Assembly: GCA_018398765.1 (NCBI GenBank)
Contig: JAHBMJ010000565.1
Location: 1-27,500 of the forward strand
Source of the DNA: Chromera velia
Taxonomy: Eukaryota; Sar; Chromeraceae
Direction: 5' to 3'
Length of the DNA: 27,500 nucleotides
Below are positions 11,373 to 22,185 of the stretch, piece after piece. Under the pieces are notes generated by a model. That model was not told the DNA's origin, did not search any database, and was given only the letters and a program-made list of their open reading frames with translations. Position 1 is the stretch's first letter; every line of letters begins with the position of its first letter. Made by a program: the position numbers and the translations under genes.

Positions 11373-12026
11373 TACAATAAAAAGTATATTACAAGCGATC
11401 TCGCAGCTAGAAAAACAGTCTGGGGTGTTGCTTATTGCCACAATTTACCAGTTATTGGATCAATAATATATCAATAACTGTTGAAAACAACATAAAAAAG
11501 ATAAAAAACTTTTGTCTTCTAGTTTTTTTTTTGAATTTATGATTAGATTTAGGGATCGAATAGAAAGCCTCGGTATTAAACCTTCTATAGTAAAAATCTG
11601 CATTCACTTAATCGATCACCACTGATACTTTAAAATCTAGCTGAAATATTAAATAAACATAGTGCTAATCTCGTCATTTTAATTCTTGAACTGTACCATT
11701 GAAATTATGCCATTTTAAGCTTAAATTTAGGCTTAAAGTTTCAACAGCGTGTGGCTACATCGGCTAGAACGGCTGGGGCACCATCGAAGGCACCAATCTA
11801 CCCAACCATCTAGAGAGACGGTTAAGCAAGCATATTGTGAAACCAGTCTACCAAACTGTACCTCCTCTCTGCCCGTCTCAACCCTTCCCCACATGCACGC
11901 GTTTCACCTCAACGTGACAGCAAGAGCCAGAGAAGAAATCAAAAACATCGTCGATCGAGGCCTCAAAGCTCTTGACCGAGGGATGGAAAGAAAAAAGTCG
12001 ACGTGCAGGCACAATTGAGCAGACAG
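11372..12026. other. AT-rich island (to ~11745) and 3' flank of gene 2
   Basis: A/T-rich DNA without coding potential up to about 11745, then mixed sequence up to the stop of the minus-strand gene at 12027. It is the 3' side of that gene, so its 3' UTR and poly(A) site should lie here. The ORFs at 11749-12018 (+) and 11878-12150 (-) overlap the terminal exon in other frames and lack splice support. Confidence 0.5.
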
Positions 12027-15000
12027 CTACGCCCTTCCCATCGCCTCCTTCCAGCTGTCCATCAACGCGGCGTTTTGCTTCTTTACCCACGGGTGCGTCT
12101 CCTGTTCTCTGTGCTCTCTGGCGACTGTCGCCAATGCAGAGAAGGGACAACCACAGACGTCAGCAGACATGAAGGAAGCAGGCATAAACCTGCACAGAAC
12201 AAAAAAGAAAAGAAAAACGAAGAAAAGAAGGGAGTTCAGAGGCGGAAAGGCTATACAAACAAATGATTTCTTCACAATCATGTCACACACAAACATGGAG
12301 ATCACCGACAAGAAAGAACAAATTGGAACCAGCGACGCAGACTCTAAACGCAAGCAGCACAACCTCTGCTTGGAAGCGAGAGAAAAAGGAACAGCACTGA
12401 GGAGACACAACAAGAAGGGGAGCGGGAAAGAACGAAGGGAGAGTGCAAAGAAAAAAAAAAAAACAAAACAGAATATCGTACACCTCGGGGCCGGGTGGTG
12501 TTCTCCGACTCTCTTGCCCTCCTTCTGACCTTGGACTCTCTTTCCCTGCTTCTGACCTTTGAGCAAATTGAGTGAGCGTCTCTGCCGCACACCTGCTCCT
12601 CTGGTCCGAGAGAGGAGGACGGGTGATCAGGAGAAGATGGCACAGGTTGTCCCACTCTGGTCCCTCTCCCCTGCATGAAGGTTGTTGGGCACACAAACAG
12701 AAGAGGAGGGAAGGATCGATGGCTCCATTTTCTTGTTTAAAAGGAGAGACAAAACAACGTTTCATAAAACGAAAATGACAGAAAGAAGGACTGACTGCTG
12801 CTGACAAGTGTGCAAGACAACAACGCATACACACAGCCGCACTCACTCGACCAAGTGAAGAAAGAAAGGAAACACACACACACACATACACAGAGGACAA
12901 TCCGTGAGAAACGGTACATCCCATCCACGTATTCACACAGAAAAGTCCACCAACTTACTTGATCCAGACATTTTGAAGTTTCCGCAGCGTATCGGGACTG
13001 CAAGCATCGCATTTGATTGAAACGGCAAACAAGAAGATGAAGGCAGATTACTCCATCGCACGAGAACAGAGACAGAGAAGAGAAATGAGCAAGGGAATCG
13101 AGGCGACCTTCCCCAAGCCCTCAAAGAGACACGCAGAGGAAGGAAAGCAGAGGCAATGAAGAAATAGAAGAAAAGTACATACACGGACAGGAAAAAGAAC
13201 TCAAAAAGCCAGGGAAGAAACTACAGAGACAGTTCACAGAGAGACGGACTGACGTCAAAAGGGCGCGCACAGAGATCCGCAGTGCCCCATGAAAGAGAAA
13301 AGAGATCAAGCTCCCTTTCTTCTTCAGATCTACTCCAAGCCTCTCTCTCCACACCCCCACTCCCACCTCTGTCTCCCCCTTCTTCAAAACGATCTGCAAG
13401 TTACTGTCTGACAGATGGATCCTCCCCGTCACACCCGTCCTTTGCCTCTCCCTCGCGATCATCTCTGAAAGAATGCCCAGGTCTCGCATGGACAAATTCT
13501 GAAGACTCGAGGGAGAGATCTGACAGTCATCAAGGAGAGATGAGACGGGAGACAAAGCAGAAGGGGCAGAAGTCCCAAAAGAGGTTTCTTCCCCCATACT
13601 CTCATCTCCAGTTTTTGGGTTTTCAGCAGCAATTTTCCTCTTTTTCAGAAACCTCTCTGAAGGAGCACAATCCCGCGTTTCGGGTCCGTTGGAAATTCCG
13701 AGGACCTCATTAGTCCTCCCGATCTCGGCAGCGCGACGCGCCGCATATCTGAGTGCCCCCGCCACGAGGCCCTCCATTTGCGCCGCTTCCTCACTAACCC
13801 CCCTGACTAAGGGTGACAAGGGTGCGCGGTCAATCTGCTCTAGTGCGGGAACTCCCTTCCTAGCCCCCAACTTCCTCCGACTACGGCAGCTGCTTTCACT
13901 CCGAACGGGAGACAGGGTGGAGGGGTGGGGGTGGGAACCATTCCCCATGAGGTCTGGGTTGAGTGGAGGGACCCTATGACCAAGTTGCCCCCCATGCAGG
14001 CCTTCGGGAGCAATCGAGGAGGGGGACCTAGGGACGCCTGGGGATCCTGGAGGGGGGGATGATGACGGGGGTGCTTGGACGATACGCAACAGGGGTGCGG
14101 GACCAGAGCCGTCTCCTCTTCCATCGGTCCCGGAAGGCATTTGTTCATCTGACGGGGGGTAGACGGATATGGTGGCTGGCGCGGTCCATTCCCCCCCCTC
14201 CCCCCCTGTTTGGACATGAAGAGAGGGGGGTACGCGTCCTCGCCCTGCTGCCGCTGCTGCAGCTCTGGTGAGGACCTCCTGCTGGCCCTGTCCGTTCGGT
14301 GCGAAGCCTGCTGCTGACTCCTGTGAGAATTCTCTGGCTGCTGCTGCTCCCACTGCGGCGGCACTCGAGGCAGAGTGGACGTCTGCAAACGGGTGGGTCA
14401 GGGCCTCCGTCTCCGAGAGGGGGCGGCACTGCAGAGAACAGGGCAAAGGAAAGGAAGGAAAGAATGAAGCGGAAAGAGGAACGAGAAGAAAGGGGGACGA
14501 AGGAGAGAGACGGCGAATGGAATGAGGAGCAGAAGGGCACAACAAGGCACGAACAGAGATTCTTTTTGAGGCAGCTAAGGAAGGATGAAAGAAAAGAAGG
14601 CGGGAGACAGAGAGGGAGGGACTCATCGAGGAGTGGAGACGAAGGAGAGCGTGCACATGAAAACACATCAGGCAACGACACAGAATTCCCGGAAGGCATA
14701 GAAGAGCGTTTCTTCTTCAAACCCCCAAGGCAGAGCACCAGAAAAAATCCCCTCAACGTATAGATGCCTTCCAGGCCTGTCTCTCGAGGCAAGGTACCTG
14801 ATCGAGCCGTGCAAACCCGCGCCGAGGTGCTTTCCTCTTTGTGAACCTGAACAAATCGATGTGGACGGAGAACAAACTATCATCAAAGCGTGCATATGGA
14901 CAGGTCACGGACACTTTCTTCTGCTGGGATCCATGGTGAAAGAGCGAATCAACGCACAAAAGCCAAATTCACAGCACAAAGACTGATAACAAGACAACAC

Positions 15001-15251
15001 AAGACAAAAGCTGAGTGTGGAAGGACGAGAATCTCAGAAGAATGGTGACACTCAAAAGCCGTGTCGGTCCGTATCTTTTCACCTTTCTTTCTGCCCCCAT
15101 CTCTTTCTTGCCTCCATCCCGACAGGTCTGCCCTCTCAGGCTCAGCAGAATCCAGAAAAACCCACACATCACACCAAACACAGAGAGGGAGAAAGAGAAA
15201 GGAGCCGAGCACATGCAAACAAAGGTAGACCGGTACGGGGAGAGAGACTGG

Positions 15252-15317
<66 letters not shown>

Positions 15318-15597
15318 GAGAAAAACAACCTCTTTTCCTTTCCTCTCCTCTGTTCTGACCTGACGAGGATGCACGTCTTGTCGGCCTCGAAATTGACGAA
15401 CCGGCCAATCTCGGGGTGTCCCTTTGAAGGCGCAACCTCGATGGGACAGTCAAATTTGAACGTGCTCGGGTGTGCGCAGGTTGCGAGGAACTCGGCATAG
15501 TCAGGGAGGTCTGAGGCAAACAGGTAGCGCTTGGTTCTCCAGAGAGATCCGGTGAAGTCAGAGTATCCGTCAGGGTAGATGTCCACAATTCTGCACG

Positions 15598-15636
<39 letters not shown>

Positions 15637-18299
15637 TGAATGTGCTATGCAGTAACATTCCAACATGAAATGCGCAAAAGCTTCCATACAAAGACAGGTC
15701 TGCAGGGCTGTGTCTCCTTGATGTGAAGGATTCTTTGTGGAGGATTGGGTGGAAGAATCGGGAAATAGAAAAAGCGGAAACACGCACTCTATTTTGAAGG
15801 GTGTGATCAGCTTCCTTTCATCTGCTACAGCACTCCCTGTCCTGTCCTGTCTGGCCAAAGACCACGCAAAACTCACAAGTCGAAGACCTCTTCACTGATC
15901 TGTGTACAAACAAAGAAAGAAAGAAAGAAAGAAAGAACAATTCCCCCCTTCCCTCCTCCCGCCCACCCACCTGCCGCCTCTCCAGACATGTCTGAAGGGA
16001 AAGCTGACGAGATTTTTCTCGACCCCCTCTTCCTCCATCTCCTCCTCCGGAGGCGTCTCCTCCGTCGGTTTGGGCGGCACTGCGGGGTGGCCGTGGGACA
16101 GCACACTCATCGGACTGGCACCATCAGCGCCCCCCGTCAAGGCCGTCTCGACCAGCCGCGTGGTTTGCCCCCCCTCAAGCAAAAGACGTTCCTCTTCGGC
16201 TGCTGCTGCCGCCGCGGCTGCCTCTTCCTTTTCTTTGTCTAGCTGCAATTGCAAATGACGCGCCGCCTCTTCAGGTATTGGTTGCAGCTTCACTGGGAGG
16301 AAAGGGGAGATCGTACCAGTGGGGGACGGCTGGTGCACCACCATGGGATGGGGAAATGGAATGGGCATAGGCATCGGGATACCCCCTTCAATTGGAGCAG
16401 TCTTTTGCTCTGTCTGGCCTCTGGTTCTTCTCCCACCCCTCTGTTTCTGTCTTCCCTTCTCGTCGCCTCCAACCTCAATCACCTCTTTTTCTTCTTGCTT
16501 CAATCCCCCCCCTTGCCGGTAATTCGAAGATACTTGACTCTGCTGACTTTCTTTCCGGGATACACGCCCCCCTCGCCCCCTGACCCCCTCAGTCCTCGAA
16601 TATTCCTCAGCCGCAGCTTTGGCTCTCGCCCCTGCTGCAGAACGACGAGAGGTCGAGGTCAAATACGACGCAAGATTCTTGGGCAGTACAGACTCTAAAG
16701 CCCCCCCTCCACGTGCAGACGCGGACACCTGCCCAGAGCTTCGACGAGAGACCCTTAGACTGACACCCTCTCTTTCTGCAGGAGCAGAGGGCACTTCCTC
16801 CTCTTCTTCCTCTTCCTCCTCCTCCTCCTCCTCCTCCTCCTCCTCCGATACCTCGCCTCCTCCAGATGCCAGCTCTGCCCCCGCACCCTGCCTCACTTCG
16901 TCGATCCGTGAGCGGAGACGGGCGGGGAGACGGAGAGGGGCGTCCTCGTTCTTCGGAGAGGACATCAGGGAGGATCCTGCAGAGAGAGAGAGGAACACGT
17001 ACACATGCACAGAGGGAGAGAGGGGGGGGGGGGTTGAGTGAGTGGGTGAGGAGGATATCGGAGGATCTGAGTGTGAAACAAACAACCAAAACGGGACAGG
17101 TAGGCGGGTGGAAAGGCAGGTAGGTAGGCAGGTAAAAGTGCGCACGAACCGACCAAAAAAAGGACGGACAGGGAAGACAAAAAGAAAAAGGGACCACAGT
17201 TCGAATGGCCCTGATCAGAGTGGGTACAGCGTTGGTCCACCGGCCAGCCAACGAGGGCAAAAAAGAACAAACAGGAGTGTCCAGCAAAGCAAAACAGGAC
17301 CACGTGGCTCAGCAAAAAGGTAAACACTCACAAAAGATCCGGCATAGAAAAGCAATGCTTTAGACCGACCAACAAAAGAAACAACCAACACTCCTCCCGC
17401 CCACCCACCCAGCCGACCTTCTTTTCCCGTTTCAGGAGGGAGAAGCAGGTTTCCCGGTCCCTTTTGTGTCTTTGGCTTCTCCCCCGAACCTTTCTGGTCG
17501 GAGGGCTTGGACGTCGTGCCTGCATGGAGAGAAAGAGGAATCCAAATAGAGGGGTAAGAGAGAGGAGCTGGGTGGGTGTCAGGGGACAGCATGTGAGGGA
17601 GGGCCGTCTCGTTTCATCATCTGTGTCTTCCTGCCCGTATGACCCTCTGGGAATTCACACATACATCTCCATGAAACATTGAGCACGGCTTCAAACTATT
17701 CGACCCGTCTACGTGCCCATCATAGGAAAACCGTGCTGCTCTCTTCCTCCCGTGTCTGTGGCCATTCAGCAAAGACAAAGAAAGAAATTCTTCGCAGAAC
17801 GCGAAAAAAGGGAAAGGGGGGAGCTTTGGAAAGCGACGAAGAAAGAAAGCAAACCGGAAGACATGCAGGAGATGCGAGGCAAGAGAGTGAGAGACGGGCA
17901 GACAGGCAGTCACGAGGGAGAGAGAAGGAGCATCAATGGCTGGTTTGTATACGATTGTTGTTTCCAGAAACTTTCCTATCCTTCCTTTTTGTCCCCAATC
18001 CTCTGCCTGAACCGCACGGTGGCCCCTCAGCGCACAGGTATATATGGCTTGCGTTATTGGCGAGCACCTCAGGCGCTTCCGCGGAGGGAGGGAGCAAAGG
18101 AATCACTTTACATACAGACAAACAGACTAAAAAGAGACTGGAGACAGGTGCATGGACGCGCACTAAAGTTCAATGTTGCAGAGCGAATTGAGCGTATTGA
18201 GACCCTACCTACCGTCAGCATCCGATCCTCGCATGTCCACAGAGCGTGAGGCAGTGAGGATGTAAGCTGATGACAACCTCTTGAGCAAGATCCACAAAT
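12027..18299 (-). CDS. Unrecognised protein, >=908 aa, ten resolved exons, acidic/Pro/Ala-rich with a central ordered module
   Basis: Exons 5' to 3' on the minus strand: 18299-18213, 17519-17418, 16976-16009, 15899-15877, 15590-15365, 14923-14798, 14428-13413, 12997-12959, 12600-12557, 12124-12027 (stop 12029-12027); every junction is phase-matched. The first resolved exon (WILLKRLSSAYILTASRSVD) begins in phase 1, so at least one 5' exon is missing; I could not place the start in 18300-18780. Order of the protein: a Lys/Pro linker; a 1-kb exon with a run of 17 Glu, Arg/Ser-rich stretches, a Met-Pro repeat and an Ala8 run; an ordered segment of about 120 aa across three exons (DIYPDGYSDFTGSLWRTKRY, GHPEIGRFVNFEADKTCIL, SVTCPYARFDDSLFSVHIDL); a long Ser/Pro/Gln-rich region; then a basic tail ending SWKEAMGRA. 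The ordered segment resembles no family I recognise. The low-complexity flanks suggest a disordered scaffold or regulatory protein, which is inference. Confidence 0.65.
12867..12894 (-). repeat. Short (CA)n tract in a gene 2 intron
   Basis: CACACA units lie between the exons at 12557-12600 and 12959-12997. On the transcribed sense (minus) strand this is GT-type, the common orientation for introns in this window. Confidence 0.85.
15256..15320 (-). repeat. (GA)n-(GAAA)n array in a gene 2 intron
   Basis: Plus-strand GA units followed by GAAA units, i.e. TTTC then TC on the sense strand, in the intron between exons 15365-15590 and 14798-14923, beginning about 45 bases after the GTCAGG donor. Confidence 0.95.
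15597..15635 (-). repeat. (CAGG)n array abutting a 3' splice site
   Basis: About nine GCAG units on the plus strand. On the sense strand the CCTG array ends within about five bases of the acceptor GTGCAG that precedes the exon 15590-15365. Confidence 0.95.
15877..15899 (-). other. 23-nt microexon of gene 2
   Basis: Sense-strand order: a TTTC array, TTTGTACACAG acceptor, 23 nt encoding ISEEVFD plus two bases, then consensus donor GTGAGT. It enters in phase 0 from the exon ending 16009 and leaves in phase 2 into the exon starting 15590, keeping frame on both sides. Skipping it would shift the frame. Confidence 0.7.
15913..15937 (-). repeat. (GAAA)n array acting as a polypyrimidine tract
   Basis: Plus-strand GAAA units, TTTC on the sense strand, end about 13 bases before the acceptor of the 23-nt exon and form its only pyrimidine tract. 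Confidence 0.9.
16796..16847 (-). repeat. Coding GAG/GAA tract encoding a run of 17 Glu
   Basis: A trinucleotide tract inside the 16009-16976 exon that mixes GAG and GAA codons before becoming pure GAG. It stays in frame, consistent with coding constraint. Confidence 0.9.
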
Positions 18300-18780
18300 C
18301 TGATGAGATCCGAGCTTACGTATGCAGGTAAGAAACCTTGACGTGTCCCTTCAAAAGAAACCTCCCGTCCACCAAAATGCCGCTACTGCCAAGGCTCAAA
18401 GTTTCCACGTGAAGTTACAGGGACTCAAAGAAGAGCTGAGCTTTATCTGGGCCTTGGGGAGACAAAAACTACCAGGAAGGAAAGGAAGAAACCCGGAAGA
18501 ATAGAGACCGCATGCTCTCAATTACTTCTTGCATGCAATTTCAATGAAAACATTTTTTTTCCGCGGTTGCAGTGTATAGTCGTGCATGGGCGTGGGGCCG
18601 GGATGATCGCGCGAGTGCAAAGGCCGCAAAAGGTCCCCGGCCCGGCCTTCCGCGGCCTGGCTTAGCCGGAAGAAGTTAGCCCTATATATTTTTTCCCCAG
18701 GCCGGCTCAGACAGCATATCTGAAAAAGAAAACAAAACAGACCCATTTCGTTACATTCGTTTTTTGAAAGTAACATTTTA
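18300..18780 (-). promoter_or_regulatory. 5' flank of gene 2 with GC-rich islet 18580-18670
   Basis: The gene 2 start should be here or just upstream. A GC-rich block with CCGCAAAA, a GGCCGC/GCGGCC inverted pair and CCCGGCCCGG lies next to the AT-rich island. On the minus strand a strong acceptor (TGTTTTCTTTTTCAG) ends near 18718, followed by an ORF with several Met codons, but I could not join it in phase to 18299. On the plus strand, CAG followed by GTAAG near 18328 is a good-looking donor without an open upstream exon. Confidence 0.35.
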
Positions 18781-19477
18781 AGGTGTGCATAGCTTTTTTG
18801 TTTGTGTTTATTTGTGTTGATTTGTGTATATTAGTTTGTACCTATTAGTACCTATAATTATAGTCTTTCGCTTTACTATCCTATATGTAGGATAAGGTTA
18901 AATAACCGAGAACCTCACTATCCTATACTCCCATACTAAGGCTTATTTTGCCTATATAATGAGTTAAAAGAAGCTTTGAATGTGATATCAGTCATTTGAG
19001 AGTATCTGAAACCCTTTTGATCATTGATATATGATTTGTATATACTAAAAAGGTGACTTCATATTAAGTTCATAAAAAAATCTGACATTAAAGCTATAAT
19101 AAAGCTTTAATTACACACTCAATCACAATTTGAATGAACAATATTTTGATGCTAAATACATTTGATATTTTTTGGTAACCTCCAGTCATGTTTTTACTCG
19201 TGTTTTTTCTAGTGTTTCTATTCTACGGTGATTTTTTTTTTACTTTAAATTACTTAGGTTTGTGTGAACGATAATGAACAACAATGATTGAACAATCAAA
19301 AAATCGTGACTATTGACAAAAGATTGAACTACGCTGTATTCCAAAGAGAAGCCCCTTATCGTACAAGCAGTCTTTGTTTATTTACAAACACATTAAACCC
19401 CTTCTCCCTCTTTCCGAGTCTTTCGGGATCTGGATGCTGGATTCTGCCACTTTATCCAGCTCCCTTCTTTCGTCTTT
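18781..19477. other. AT-rich island between gene 2 (5') and gene 3 (3')
   Basis: Strongly A/T-rich to about 19330 with no ORF of note. An imperfect hairpin, TCCTATATGTAGGA, lies near 18880 and its left arm motif TATCCTATA recurs near 18920. It would contain the 3' end of the minus-strand gene whose stop is at 19478. No mobile-element ends were seen. Confidence 0.5.
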
Positions 19478-19828
19478 TCACCGCTCCTTGAAACACAAGC
19501 AGGACATCACAATGAGGGCCGATCCTGTAGGTGCACAGGTCAACACAGAAAAGGTGAAACAGACAGACAACGAGAAAGTAGAAAATTTCCACAGGCATGA
19601 TGCAAAAAGTGGCCAGGAGGACAGAGGTGATAAGATCTGACAATTTCAAACAAAGCCAGAGAGAAGAGGTGGGGCGGTAAATCGAAGAACGGTTGGTGCC
19701 CAACGAAAGAGCTACGAAATACGGCCGGACTTCTACAGAAGACAAAAGGTAAACAAGAGACCGACCAAGGATGAGACACAGCCCCCCGAGTGCAAACGGA
19801 AGAACCGGCAACTGCATCGAGATGAATC

Positions 19829-19886
<58 letters not shown>

Positions 19887-20267
19887 AGCGCTTTCACGAA
19901 ACACCCTCCAAGTGTGGCGACAAGGGCGAAGACGCACTGGAGATGGGAGTGGACAGTGACAACAGAAGGAAAAGAAGCGCAGTTGGAGGAGAAAAGGGAT
20001 ATGTATGGGCACATCTCTCCTAGCGCTGAAGCACATGAATGCATCCTGGTGTGCACCCCCAGTCACAGCTGGAGAGTTGGAGGAAGACAGATAAATGAAA
20101 CCCACCAGGACACAAAACTCAAAGAAGCAGAGCAGAAACGAAAGAAAACAACGAAAGAAAAATGTCCATGCACAGAAAAGATATGTCAAACAGTGGTACT
20201 TCAGACTCAAAAGAAAGGGGGCAAATGGAGGACACGCACACAGTTACACACTTCCACACTTCCACAC

Positions 20268-20307
<40 letters not shown>

Positions 20308-20308
20308 G

Positions 20309-20395
<87 letters not shown>

Positions 20396-20963
20396 GACCA
20401 ACCGATGACCGAAATGAAGGGTCAACGCAAGTGGCTGAGTTGAGATCTTTGAACGTTCCATCGGAGTTGCATGAGGACTCGATCAGAATGCACTGCTTGT
20501 AGGAGCACCCCATGAGTATGCACAAATTGTTGGACAACTGCGAGGTTTCTCCAATCAGGTTGAATTGGGTCGTCATGCCGGTGCTGTCTAGGGGGTTTGT
20601 GTCTGTGGAGGGGTTATCGTAGCATGAGTAGTAGGTAAAGGCCTTGTCTACGATGTTGTCCGTAGAGGAGGGGGGGTTCGTCTCTGCGTTTGTGTAGCCC
20701 ATGTTGGCCCGAATCAGCTTTTCTGCCGCACTTTGATCCTCCGCTTTTTTGCTGCAAATATTCAACCACAAAAAGAGAAAGGGGGCCAATGGGGGAGGGA
20801 AAGGACGGTAGGAGGGGGAATAGCACTTCAGAGTGAGGAAAAGGGACCAACGGAGACACCTTATGCATTTGGAAAACACAGCTTCCGTTCTTTCTTTCTT
20901 TCTTTCTTTCTTTCTTTTCTTTCTTTTCTTTCTTTCTTTCTTTCTTTCTTTTCTTTCTTTTTT

Positions 20964-20995
<32 letters not shown>

Positions 20996-21196
20996 TCCTT
21001 CTTTCTTTCTTTCCTTCTTTCTTCCTTCCTTCCTTCCTTCCTTCCTGTCCGCAGACAGACAGACTATACGGTTTCTTTCCCTCATCTCCTTATGAACACA
21101 ACAGACAAAAAGAGAGAGAGCAACAAAGACAAAAAAACATCACGGCAACTCAGACGTCAGACAGACAGACTATATGTTTCTTCTTCTCCCTTCTTT

Positions 21197-21228
<32 letters not shown>

Positions 21229-21274
21229 TCTGTTTCTTCTTCTCCCTTCTTTTCCCCATGTACATAACTAACAG

Positions 21275-21319
<45 letters not shown>

Positions 21320-21576
21320 AAAACAGAAAGAAATAAGGAAAGGAAGGAAGGAAGGAAGGAAGGAAAAAAGGAAAGAAGGTATTTGTGTAGAGAGACTTCC
21401 TGCTTAATGAAAGAACCAAAAAAGCAACCCACTCTCGAACTGACTAGAGGCAGCTGTCGTAGTAGGTGCTGGGGGGACTGCACACGGAGAAGTCTGTCGA
21501 GTTGGAAGCAAAGATCCACAGCGCCAGGTAGACCCCAATGATCTGGAAGACACACATACATAAGAGTATACATAAG

Positions 21577-21618
<42 letters not shown>

Positions 21619-22150
21619 TCTTCAGCAACACAGTGATCGAGGTGCTTTGGCATCTTCCAGAATCGTGCAACATCACAACCACAGAAAGGAAATGCAGGAT
21701 GATTGCATCAGACAGATATGCGAGCAGACTCGAATGATCTCAACGAAATGAGTCCGCCTCCGCAAACACAGCCCTGCCAACCTGCGCATGCAGCACTCCA
21801 CAGACACAAATTCAGACAGAGAGGAGAGTGGGCACCACTCTCACGCACAGGCCATACAACAATATAGGGGCACACAAACCGGATGCAGACAGACTATCCA
21901 GGCAAGTCGACAGTCAGCCAGGAAAATACGAGGATGAGCCCCACAGATCCACACAAGCAGAAAAGAACCCGAGTTCTTCGCATCCACACACAGAGACAGA
22001 CAGACAGACTATATCGTCTTTTCTTCACTTCATTTTTTCCGAATCGCTTCCTTTCTTTCGGACGGACGGAGGGACGGACAGACAGACTATATCGTCTTTT
22101 CTTCACTTCACTTTTTCCGAATCGCTTCCTTTCTTTCGGACGGACGGACG

Positions 22151-22185
<35 letters not shown>

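Noticed and set aside
11085-11466. ORFs of Cys-Leu-Ser-Val or Asp-Arg-Gln-Thr repeats
   Set aside because: Translations of the GACA array on either strand.
14145-14792. 215-aa minus-strand ORF overlapping the large gene 2 exon
   Set aside because: Alternative frame of the 13413-14428 exon and its upstream intron. The frame used in the model joins in phase at both ends and this one does not.
17617-17913. Candidate gene 2 exon around 17620-17780 (minus)
   Set aside because: It has an acceptor, but its GT sites do not give a good phase-1 donor into exon 17519-17418, whereas exon 18299-18213 joins that exon directly with donor GTAGGT.
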